Assembly: GCA_964610885.1 (NCBI GenBank)
Contig: CAZSWR010000041.1
Location: 1-29,027 of the forward strand
Length of the DNA stretch: 29,027 nucleotides
Direction: 5' to 3'
DNA from: CAZSWR01 sp964610885
GTDB lineage: Bacteria > Bacteroidota > Ignavibacteria > Kapaibacteriales > UBA2268
In this document: one piece after another, positions 1-9,600 of the stretch
Position numbering within the stretch: the stretch's first letter is position 1
How the letters are laid out: the number at the start of each line of letters is the position of its first letter
Notes under the pieces: generated by a model
The model's input: the letters and a program-made list of their open reading frames with translations, nothing else
What the model was told of the DNA's origin: nothing
The model's database searches: none
Translations under genes and position numbers: made by a program

Positions 1-324
1 GTCAATAAAATATGATTTAAGATAACAATAATATCCAAAGTCTGCAAGAGAAAATTTCAAACAATACTAATATTTCCAAGAATGATGTGAAAATTTTGGC
101 TTTTCGCTGTTTCGAGTGGGATATGTGTTGGATTTTTTATAAAATACAACCATTTGCAGTTATAGCCTCTTTCCCGAACCAGAACTGCGATAGCAACAAA
201 TGTGTAGGGGGGTGTTCCAAACCCGCCCTTCTTGTGAATTCCGAAGCAACTAACCGAATCAAGAGGAAATTCCCGCCTGCTCGAGGGAATGAAAATAACA
301 TTCATTTCAAATAGGAAATGATAA
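1..324. other. gene-free left edge
   Basis: No convincing gene is seen. The open frames here are short, overlap on both strands and lack family resemblance. Around 206-228 a G-rich run is followed by a C-rich run with a GTTCCAAAC centre, which resembles a degenerate palindrome. A similar imperfect G/C palindrome lies at about 28859-28880. The stretch is downstream of the gyrI-like gene and beyond its terminator. Confidence 0.5.
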
Positions 325-368
325 AAAATAACAGAGCAGTAGGCGTGCGAAATAATCACACGCCTACT
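325..368 (-). terminator. Rho-independent terminator after the gyrI-like gene
   Basis: A perfect 10-bp stem (338-347 pairing with 359-368, sequence AGTAGGCGTG and its complement) encloses an 11-base loop. Read on the minus strand it is followed by a T-rich tract (TTATTTTTTATC). It lies about 85 bases past the stop codon of the gene ending at 452. Confidence 0.75.
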
Positions 369-451
369 ACGAGTCAGTGTTTGGGGGCGGGAGATGGGAG
401 ATCTGGGTTCCAAGGGGGAGATTTGGAGCGCCAGTCAATAAATATCGAAAC

Positions 452-934
452 TTATTTCACGGGGATGCAGATATCCCATTCGGAATCGGGATTCATCGGG
501 CCGACGAAACGGTGGTCGTAGATCTCGAAATCGCTGCGGACATCGAACTCGAGCTTGTTTTCTTGCAGCCAATTCTCGAAAATGTTCTTATAGAACTCCA
601 GTAGGCCTGCGGCAGTTCCCTTGTACGTGAAGACAGCGAATTTCCCGCCTCCGACTGTGAGTTTTTCCATTCCGTCGGGGACGTGGCCGAAGTCTTTCAC
701 TTCGTAAGCGGCCATGGTGCGGAATTCAGTGTCGTTTGTCCATTCGGTATTGCCCTCGCAAATGTCATAGATCGAAGCCTGAACCATTCTCGGTTTCTCG
801 AGATTCGTACGGACTTCCGCCGAGCGAGGCATGAATCCGTTCCAGAGCTGGTCGTATTTCATGTTCGTCATCGAATGGGTAACAGTTGTACCGATAAGTT
901 TGATTTCGCCGATTTGTTCGATTCTCGGTTTCAT
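452..934 (-). CDS. GyrI-like / effector-binding domain protein
   Basis: A 160-residue stand-alone protein resembling the GyrI-like, AraC-type effector-binding fold that binds small hydrophobic or cationic ligands. Visible family features are the central YEVKDFGHVP segment, the GGGKFAVFTYKG strand-turn followed by the helix of a YKNIFENWL type, and the C-terminal DFEIYD...WDICIPVK end. There is no DNA-binding domain. I chose the ATG at 934 because AAAGGAAG lies 8 bases upstream; the frame is open further upstream, but those residues look like noise. It follows the WYL regulator gene in the same orientation after 118 bases, a pairing that suggests ligand sensing or local regulation. The actual ligand is unknown. 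Confidence 0.8.
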   Translation of the reverse strand: MKPRIEQIGEIKLIGTTVTHSMTNMKYDQLWNGFMPRSAEVRTNLEKPRMVQASIYDICEGNTEWTNDTEFRTMAAYEVKDFGHVPDGMEKLTVGGGKFAVFTYKGTAAGLLEFYKNIFENWLQENKLEFDVRSDFEIYDHRFVGPMNPDSEWDICIPVK

Positions 935-1019
935 TTTGCACTTCCTTTGATTGGTTAAAAATGTTTGCAACTTGCGGTGCATTGATTAACATGAGTTATT
1001 TATCAATCAATTTCTGATA

Positions 1020-1057
1020 CAAAATTACCGGTGTAATGCTGACAGGAGTATGTCAGC
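1020..1057 (-). promoter_or_regulatory. possible promoter and hairpin upstream of the gyrI-like gene
   Basis: On the minus strand TAATTTTG (1020-1027) matches the Bacteroidetes TAnnTTTG element. No clear TTTG element lies at the right distance upstream. A 7-bp inverted repeat, GCTGACA...TGTCAGC (1038-1057), overlaps the end of the WYL regulator gene and could be an operator or weak attenuator. No T-run follows it. Confidence 0.3.
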
Positions 1058-1982
1058 GATTGTAAACGGATAAAATATTTTTTGCTTTTTTTATGACAAT
1101 TTCGCGAATTCGCTTCGGTTCGAGTATCTCGAGCGATTCGCCCCAGCTCAGCAAATAGGCGTAGAGCCATTCGTCCTCGGCCATTGCTTTCCGCACGACG
1201 AGCGATCCGTCCGGCTGCTGCTCCATTTCGATTTCTTGGTACATTTCCTCCACTATGGGCCGGATGTATTGGCTGAAGCGCAGCACCAGCTCCACCGATG
1301 GCAGCTTCGAGCGGTCGTATTCGTAATCGGCATAATTGACCGGCCTCGGGGCGAAACGTTCGGCCGCGAGCCGCAATTCGGAAATGCGTGTCAGCTTAAA
1401 CGTTCGGAAATCCGACCTCAGCCGGCAATATGCAAAAATATACCACGAATACCCTTTCGCCATCAGCCGCATCGGTTCCACAGCCCGCTTTTCGGCCTTG
1501 CCCTTCGCGTTCGAATACGTAAACTCGACGACGCGGTTGCCCTTCACGGCCTCGTAGAGCGAAGCGAGCAATTCCCGCTGCTTCTCGGTGTAGCCCATGG
1601 GCAAAACGTCGAACACCACGCGGTTCATCAGTTCTTCGATTTCCGATTGCTTTTCGCGCGGGGCCAGTACGGAGATTTTCTCGATTGCATTCGTGAGTTC
1701 GGCGCTCGAGAAAGTGTTTCCCAAGCCCTTCAGCGTTGACAGGACTGTGGCCAATTCGTCGGGCGAAAGGTAGCGTTTGTCCATTTTGTAGCTGTCCATA
1801 ATCGAGAAGCCGCCGGCCTTCCCGGGCACAGCGGTTATCGGGATGCCCGATTCGGCAATGGTATCGATGTCGCGATAAATAGTCCGCTGCGATACGCCGA
1901 ACTTCTCGGCCAGCTCTGTGCTCGAGACTTGTCCGCGGCTCAGCAATACAAATGTTATCGATAGCAACCTGTTTAAACGCAA
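1053..1982 (-). CDS. YafY-type WYL-domain transcriptional regulator
   Basis: A 309-residue regulator of the HTH_11 plus WYL family. Residues about 5-60 form the winged helix-turn-helix, with STELAEKFGVSQRTIYRDID as the recognition part. The WYL domain spans roughly 145-225 and carries the WYI variant of its signature at W180 within GYSWYIFAYCR. A C-terminal WCX-type extension follows. The start codon is a TTG at 1982 preceded by GGAG with 6-base spacing; no ATG fits the conserved N-terminus. It starts 26 bases after the peptidase stop codon, so it may be cotranscribed from upstream. The downstream gyrI-like gene is a plausible target or partner. WYL domains sense ligands, often nucleic-acid-related, but the ligand here is unknown. 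Confidence 0.88.
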   Translation of the reverse strand: MRLNRLLSITFVLLSRGQVSSTELAEKFGVSQRTIYRDIDTIAESGIPITAVPGKAGGFSIMDSYKMDKRYLSPDELATVLSTLKGLGNTFSSAELTNAIEKISVLAPREKQSEIEELMNRVVFDVLPMGYTEKQRELLASLYEAVKGNRVVEFTYSNAKGKAEKRAVEPMRLMAKGYSWYIFAYCRLRSDFRTFKLTRISELRLAAERFAPRPVNYADYEYDRSKLPSVELVLRFSQYIRPIVEEMYQEIEMEQQPDGSLVVRKAMAEDEWLYAYLLSWGESLEILEPKRIREIVIKKAKNILSVYNR

Positions 1983-2008
1983 TTCCTACTCCGATTGATT
2001 ACTGACAA

Positions 2009-3283
2009 CTAAAAACTCTCTAAAAAGCATTCCATCAGTTTCTGATACTCTTTGAACCTTAGCATGGAAAGTACTTCGAAATTGTCCATAGGATTGTGGT
2101 ACCAGGCCAATCCGCCCATCGTATGGATATAGAAACACGGCACGCCCTTTTCGTAGAACGGGTAGTGGTCGCTGATGTTGGCGGGCGTGCGCTCGTGGAT
2201 CCTCGGCATCAGATGCAAGCTGTCGTTGATCGAACAAATCTTCGAGAATTCTTTTTTAAATATGTTCGAATTAATAACCCTGACGCCATCGTCTCCCGTG
2301 CCGGCCAAATCGAGGTTCACAAGGAATCGAATGTTGCCCAGAGGGACGAGCGGATGCTCTACAAAATGCTTAGCGCCGAGAATTCCCGCCTCTTCTGCTG
2401 CGAAAGCAATAAAGAGCATTGAATACTTGGGCCGGTGCGCGCCGAAGTGCTTCGCGAGCGAGAGCATTAGCGCCACTCCGCTTGCATTGTCGTTTGCGCC
2501 GGGGAAGTATGCCTCATTGCCCATCATTCCCAAATGGTCATAATGCGCTGTTAGCACGAGGAATGTGTCGGGCTGCTCGCTGCCGCGAATGTATCCGACG
2601 ACGTTTTGCGTGGGATATGATTTGACCAACTTTGCCTCGACGTCCAAATCTACTTGATGCGCTTTGGCAAAGTTCGGATCCATCAATACCAAGCACGGCA
2701 ATTTGCTCTGCTGGCGCGCCACGCTCCATGCGTAGTTCGACGACGAAACCACGGCAAAGCCTTTGCAATCGGGCACGCTGTCCCCTGTTTGATAGCTGTG
2801 GACCAAACGTTTGACGGCGCGGCGGATCGAATCGTTCGATTCATCATCATCGATGAGAATAATTCTGTCCGATTTGCCCTTGATGGCATTGCTGAGCGAA
2901 GCAAACCCCTTCAGCGAGTCGCGTTGGATAGTAAAAAATTCATACTTACCAATGATTGAAGGCGACGAACACTCGACGAAGAAATCTTCCGCCGGTTTCA
3001 GCTTTTTCCCGTCGATTGCCAGTTGCACCTTTGCCGGATACGTATTCACATCTAAAGTGAATGGTTGGTAGTAGTCCAAGCCAAGCGGCAGAAGGCCGAT
3101 TTCGCGATATTCGTTGCGCAGGAACTCTGCGGCAATCGAATCGCCACGGCCGGCATAGCCACGCCCCTTGAATTCAGGAGATGAAAGTTTCTGAATAATA
3201 TCCTTTGCATAGCGCCCATTATTCGGGGAAACACACGAAAACAAAAAAATGCAAGCTAAGATAAAGAGTAATAAATTTTTCAT
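2009..3283 (-). CDS. M28-family metallopeptidase lipoprotein
   Basis: A 424-residue zinc aminopeptidase of family M28 (peptidase Q / aminopeptidase S type). The N-terminus is a lipoprotein signal with lipobox LFSC, making Cys17 the likely lipidated residue, so the enzyme acts at the outer or inner membrane surface. Metal and catalytic residues are all recognisable: H247 and D249 in TAHYDH, D265 in GANDNASG, E297/E298 in AAEEAG, D325 in NLDLAG and H396 in WYHNPMD. Residues about 25-60 and 100-230 form the region before the core that often holds an inserted PA-like lid. The ATG at 3283 gives the signal peptide directly; no strong Shine-Dalgarno is visible. Its substrate is unknown. The WYL regulator gene follows closely. 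Confidence 0.9.
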   Translation of the reverse strand: MKNLLLFILACIFLFSCVSPNNGRYAKDIIQKLSSPEFKGRGYAGRGDSIAAEFLRNEYREIGLLPLGLDYYQPFTLDVNTYPAKVQLAIDGKKLKPAEDFFVECSSPSIIGKYEFFTIQRDSLKGFASLSNAIKGKSDRIILIDDDESNDSIRRAVKRLVHSYQTGDSVPDCKGFAVVSSSNYAWSVARQQSKLPCLVLMDPNFAKAHQVDLDVEAKLVKSYPTQNVVGYIRGSEQPDTFLVLTAHYDHLGMMGNEAYFPGANDNASGVALMLSLAKHFGAHRPKYSMLFIAFAAEEAGILGAKHFVEHPLVPLGNIRFLVNLDLAGTGDDGVRVINSNIFKKEFSKICSINDSLHLMPRIHERTPANISDHYPFYEKGVPCFYIHTMGGLAWYHNPMDNFEVLSMLRFKEYQKLMECFLESF

Positions 3284-3393
3284 ATAAAGCTAATTCATTA
3301 ACTGAAATTTATTGAATAGAACTCAAAAAAAGCCAGATGATTGGCGCTGCATTGATCCAATTCTGGGAAAGGTTGTTGTTTTTTTATTTTCGC

Positions 3394-3616
3394 TTAAGCA
3401 ATGGGGCAAGCACCATTGCTTAATAATCAGAGACTTAAGAATCAGTATCTCTGTAAAATCCCACGGGTTAACCCGTGGGTTCAATGACCACCCTATCTCT
3501 AATATTGTCAGTGCCTTACACAAATCTTTTCTTTGCCCCCATTTGGAAAAGGGGTTGGGGATTTGTCGATATATCAATAACTTACCGCGACGTATGCAAT
3601 GGGTTGCAACCCATTG
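3394..3616. repeat. composite palindromic repeat between the peptidase gene and sprA
   Basis: The roughly 400-base gap downstream of sprA holds three strong palindromes: an 11-bp stem with 8-base loop (3394-3423), the perfect 20-mer CCCACGGGTTAACCCGTGGG (3460-3479) and the perfect 20-mer CAATGGGTTGCAACCCATTG (3597-3616). Between them lies a CCCC...GGGG-type element near 3536-3562. The same ordered set, inverted and diverged, recurs at 26240-26425. No gene is supported here. Confidence 0.7.
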
Positions 3617-3679
3617 TTGCAGATTTTCACTATTTAAACAGCCTGGCTGCGAATCAACCGATACCAATCGAGAATTGGA

Positions 3680-6600
3680 CTAACGGCCTCCCGAAAGCGA
3701 GATGCGAATCTCGAGGCCCGTCTGGAACGTCGAGAAACCGGGCGAGTTTGCGCCTTCGTTGATCGTTGATTCGTAACGGATAAAGAACGATGCGGAGACT
3801 TTGTCGCTCATCGAATACCGAGCGCGCGGCTCAATAACTATTTGCGTGTTTCCGTCCAGTTTGCGCCCGTCTTCGCCGCCGTAGTCATCGACGCCGGAGA
3901 TGTCGTAGGTTGCGTTTTTGTTCCGCTTGTACGAAGCCATAAAGCTAAACTCGACTTCGTTTTTGAGCATAATATTGAACAGCGGGAACTCGAAGCCTTT
4001 CATCATGTAGCTTGCGTTCAATTGCAGTTCGTCTTGGGCTTGGCGGACGATTGTCGAGCGGTTCGCCGCGCGGAATTGGTAGTTATTGGTCGAGTTCCAG
4101 CGCAGGTTCGCCGTCAGTACGCCGTCGAGTTTCTTTTCGTCGAATGTGGTATTGATCCCGACGAGAGGCGACCAACCGTGCTGAATCTGCTGAGTCGTTA
4201 CCGAACGTTCGCCGTTATTGACCGAAGCGTTTTCTGTGTAAGTTGATTTGTAGGCGTGCTCGAGAGTAATTTTCTTCGCAATTTTGCCCCACATATCCCA
4301 TTTTTCGATACCTTCCCAACGGATTGACCAGTTGACAGCCGGAAGGAACTTGCCGATCGAGCCGCCACCAAAGATACTGAAAGCCTCCATGCCCTCGTGC
4401 AACGACTCGGACAGGGCCTGCTGCAATTTCAGGTTCTTCGAGCCAGTCTCGATGTTTTCGGCCATGATCTTTGCCTTCTTGGCTTTGTACAGATCGATAA
4501 CGTGTTCGACGTTGTTATTGAACACATTAAGCCCGAAAACGCTCGGAATGGTCAGGTACGTCCTCGAATAGGATTCAGTAATAATGATATTAGTGAATTT
4601 CGGTACGCCATTGGATTCGGTAACAACTGTCTGAGTGCGGCCGAATCCGACTTCGGTTTTCCAAGTCAGGTCCAGCGTGGCGCCCTCCCACAGCGGGCGT
4701 GAAGTCTTTACGTCCATCGTGGTTTTCTGGTTGAACATGTCTTGCATGATGCCATTTGCAGGCCGAAGCCCCGGATAGGTCGAGAAACCAAAGAACGGGA
4801 ACCTGTCCGAACCAACGAGATCGAATCCTCCATGCGGATCGGTTACGAGGCCCAATTGATAGGCCATCGATGGGCCATACATGATTTCGCTCGGGCGGAA
4901 CGTGAGGCCACGCGCCCAGAAGTTCGTCATACCCGTGCCGCCAAAGACGCCAGGATTATTCATCGTATTTGTTTGATTCACGGAGAAATCCACTTTATCG
5001 AAATCGAAGAACACCATTTTGGTGATTTTTGCCACATTCCACCAGAATCCATCTTTGCCGGAAGTGGAATCGGGAGCCTGTTGCTCCGGAGGCAGCATTT
5101 TCCCGTCGGGGCCGGTTCGCGGCAGGTTCATCGGCCTCTTCGACGAAGAAATACCAAAGAGTTGCTCTCCATAGGCCTTCAGCTTCAAGTTAGTAGTGAA
5201 CCTGAGCGTGGCGTTGACCGATGCCCTACGGACGACGTCCGCAATTGCCGGGTCGGACTGTAACGGGTCCTGCCAGTTGTAGATCGATGAGTAGCTGCCG
5301 GCCATATCGACGAAGCGCTGAAGCGGACCCAAGGGCAGTCGCGGCCGGAAATTAATCGTTAGGTTTTGCGTGTGTGTGTTGTTCGTCCCCAGGTTAATCA
5401 ACCCCTCTTTGAAGAATATCTTCGAGGCGATTTCCGAGCCGGTCCGTTGTTTGCCGCTTGCGTCCAATTCCAGAGGCACTAACGTGCTACCAGTCGAAAA
5501 GCTATAATCAATCACGGGATTAATAATGCCATTTTCGGCCAAAGCCCAATTGAAAGATGCAGTTCTGGTGGCCATGAAATCCCGAAGCACGGGGCTGGGA
5601 TACGAAAGGTATCGGCTCTGCTCGGTCGTGCGGCGGCGGGTCATCGTTAGCCCAGCGGAAAATGTCTTTGGCAGGAAATTGTATTTCAAATCGCTATACA
5701 ATCCCACGACTGGTGCGTCCTTTACGAATCCATATGGCTTCAGAGTAAGCAATTCGGGAATCGAAACAGAGTATTGGGCATTGAGCACCCACACCCAAGA
5801 GAACCTCTCCTGTACGATGGGCGAACGTTCCCACTCCTGCGAATACGAGTACCCGACTGTAACTTTATTAATAGTTTCTTTGATAAGCCAAGACGAAGAA
5901 GGAATGCCCAACTTGACGCCTGTCAAGGCCCATCCGTCGTTGACCCTTAGCGTTTGGGATTTGACTATTGTTGCGTCCGATACTTGCTCGGCAATACTCG
6001 AGGCTGCTTCAGGGGTTTTGCCCTCTTTGATAGCTTTGGCGTATGCCTTTTGCTTGGCGGCAGCGGCGGCTTCGTCCAGTTTCACGTCGCTATTGGCCAC
6101 GTATTCCGGATCTTCGACGTGTTCGTTGTGCGAATACGAAATGGGTATCTTCATTTCGGAAAATTCTTTCGGGGCGAATTTCTCCAAATTTCCTGTTACG
6201 GCCACACCCCAATTGGTCGATTCAGTTCGATTTCCGAATCGCTCCTCCAATCGGTGGAAATTGGGCTGCTGGTACGAAATATTTGCGTTAACCGTGCCGA
6301 GATCGGCAAGTTTCAGCTCTACGTTCCCCACTCCGGCCCAATCGGCGCTGCTTTCCGGGTCGAGCAATCGTAGCTCGTCCACCCAGGCAGTGGTTGTGAG
6401 TTCGTTCGGGAAGCGCTCCGACGGGTTGCCGATACCGAATCCCCAGAACTGCACCTTGGTCAGCACAGGATTTCCTCGAATAGCATAGGAGGCCAATGGG
6501 TCGTTCGGCACGTCGTACGAAACGCGAATCGTTTGCGAGGCCGAATCGCGGGTCTGCTTGATGGCTGCCAGGTCCGCAAGGTTCATTTCCACGCTCTGCC

Positions 6601-9600
6601 AATTGCGCAAAAGAGGCCTGCGGTATTCGTAGTAGTTCATCGAATCCGTACCGAACCGGAAGAACATGTAGCCCTTGGGCACCGATCCTGACAGCATGCT
6701 TTCGGGCATTGAACCGTCGCCATGCACGAAGAACTTCATTTTTTTGTAATAGAAAATGTCCCAGGGCCGAGTGAACTTGACGGCCATTCTTTCTTCGCCG
6801 TAGCGTAAGTTTTTCACTTTAAGCGCCAGCGATTGTTCGTTCAGGTAATATGTTGTATATGGATCGCTGCTGTTAAGCTGTTTCGGCGGAGTAACGCCCG
6901 GGGGCAGGTCGTAGTAATCGGGCGCGCCGCTGTTTTCCTCGCGGTTCACGTAGGTTACCTCGAGGACGGAATCGTCCGCTGCGACTGCTTGCAAATTGCT
7001 ATTGCGCTGCCATTGCGAACCGACGAGTTTCCAATCGACCACATCGAGATACACCGGGCCGCCACGGAACCAAACACGTATGTATTGAATGTTCGTCAGC
7101 GATGGGTTTCCGGTTACTTTGGCCGGTTTGCGGATTGGAATTCGGTACAGGTACCAGCCCTTGGGGTCTCCGTCGCCCGAACCGCCCACGATTTGCGGAT
7201 TGTCTTTCGGGGCTGTCGTAAGGTCAACTTCGTATGTAAAGTAGCTATTGTCCAGCATCGGCGATAGCGCATTGTTCTTGTTCAGGATTTCGCCATCGGG
7301 GGTTTGCCCGGTTTCCGAATAGCTGGCATTGTTCTCGAAATTGTTATATTTTTCGAAATCTTTCCAATCGTCCCGCAATCCGGTTTTATTGAAATTGAAA
7401 TAGTAATCATCGCGGGCAGGATCTGCCTCAAGGTTCAGCGGATACGGATAGCGGAGCTTTTCTTTTGCATTGTCCAAGGTATCGATACCGACGTCTTCGC
7501 CCGGATCGATAATATTGTTCGGAACGGGGTTGCCCGGCGTGGATCCATCTTCGGAATCGAGCCTTTGGTTCGGAATAATGTCCTCGCTGATTTGACCCAA
7601 ATCGATATACATTTTGCCACAATTGGTGTTGTGCTTGCGCATCATTATTTCGATGTATTCGACGTTGTCGTTCTCGAAGTTCGTGCTGAACGAAGAGATC
7701 ATCCTCGTCATGCCGCCCCAAAGTCTGTCTTTGTTCGGCTCCAAGAAGCTGGCGGCAAATGCTGCGGCGCCTTTGTATTCGGGGTTCTTTGCGTCCACAA
7801 ATTCCGGATTCATGTTGTATATACCGCGGACCGACGGATCGAAGCTTATGTGCATGGCCGTGGTCTTGTGGTTGCCCGTGGTGGTGGTGCGGTTCGGATA
7901 GACCTCGGATACATCAATATCGGGCAAGAATTGTTTGAACCAAAAGAGTTGTGAGCGGAATTTTGCCCTCTCGACGTCGTCTGCTCCAATAATCGTTTCC
8001 TGCGGCTGGGAGGAATGCGTCCATTGGACAGGCGTCAGGCTCAGTGAAATATTCCTTTGCACGTTCTCGAAATTATCGACATAGGCGACGGGCAGCCCGT
8101 TATCGCCATAGATTTCCGAATCGCGTTTGTTCGGGTCGGGAAGCACAATTGCCCATTCGCCTCTGGCACTCAGCGACGACGGGGCTTTCGTGTCGTAAAA
8201 CGGCAAATAATCGATCCATTTCGTCAGCCACGGAAGGTCCCAATTCAGTTTGCCATCGAAGCCGATCATCGTGTTCGCGTTCGGCTCTTCGCCCGGGCGC
8301 ACTTGGTCCACCTGTGCGGACTGGTCGTAGTGCATAATCGTGAATCCAAGTCCGGCGTTGGCCGTTCGGGATTTAAGTATCTGATAGTCTGCGCGCAACC
8401 CGGCGAGCGTCTTCGTCGTCAGGTTAAACATGTCGCTCTGTTCGTATTCAATTTTCAGGTTAGCATTTGGCAGCAGTGCCCGCTGGTTTAGCAGCGTCAG
8501 AGTGCCGGAAAAGAGATCGACCGTATAGTCCTGATATTCGCGCAAGGGCACACCATCGAGCAACACCCTGACGCTGTTCGGTGCCAGATTTATAGCGCCG
8601 AGCGAAATCCTGTTCGAGGCCGTTCCGCTCATCTCGCCGACGATCACAAAACGGTCGCGAGCTGTGTTCTTGCGGGCCACGTCGTAGTTCTCGTCGTAAA
8701 CCTCGTTAAAAATGTATTGTTCGGCGGTCTGGGGAGCGCCCTGCTTGGTGAAATAGTCCCTGAGGCCATCGCGGAATGGCTCAAGGCTCGGGAAAGTGAT
8801 TTCTCCGCGGTAAGCGTCGAAAAATGGAGGTTGAAGATCGAACAAACCATCGGGCGGGGGCTGGCCTGAGCTGTTATTCACTTGGTCAACGCGCATGATG
8901 GTAACGAGTTTGTCCGGCGCGCCCTCCAGTACGTCCGTCGAATCGTTATTTTGATTGATGTACCAGAGGCTGATTTTTGTATCTTTCGTATTAACATTGC
9001 TGGCGTCCATCTGATAGATGTTCTTCATCATTCTGGACCAGAGTTTTTTGAATCCGGGCTGCAAACCGGGCATCGAGATCAGTTTCAGAATCAAGGTGTC
9101 CTTCGCCTCGGCATAGACCGACAAAGAGCCGACATAGAGGTCGTCGTCGTTCGAGGTCGTGGGGCCTTCGATCTTATACGCAGCGGCATAGGTCAGGTTG
9201 GTCTTCATGTTTTGGATCGTTATGGTACCAAGGTTGTAGTCCACCTGCACTCGGTTCGAATCGAGGAGTTGGAAAAGGCCTCTCTGCACTTCGCCGGCGA
9301 GGATTTGGGCGGTCTTCATCGAAGCGGGGAAATCCTTTGCAGCCTTCGTCTTGCCGGGATCCAAGTCTGCCAAAGCGACCACTTGGGACGAATACGAGCC
9401 TTGTTGAATGTTCTCGGTCGATTCGAAAACCTGGATCTGCTTAATTCTATAGTACGAAGCGGACGGAGGAATGATCTTCGTGCCCGATTTGAAACTCTCC
9501 TTGTAGAATGGCTTGTAGGCTTCGTCCAAGAAGAAGTGGTTCTTTGCGTAATCGTATGCACGTTTGATAATATATTGTTTCGTGGCGCCGCCCTTGACGT

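Noticed and set aside
57..413. 118-codon minus-strand frame at the left edge
   Set aside because: It runs through the terminator hairpin and palindromic sequence; overlapping frames on the other strand look equally good, and no family is seen.
3394..3423. Terminator for sprA
   Set aside because: The hairpin is strong, but on the minus strand it is followed by A-rich rather than T-rich sequence.
5526..6488. 320-codon plus-strand frame and other long frames inside sprA
   Set aside because: Antisense shadows of sprA caused by its codon usage; no signal or domain is seen.
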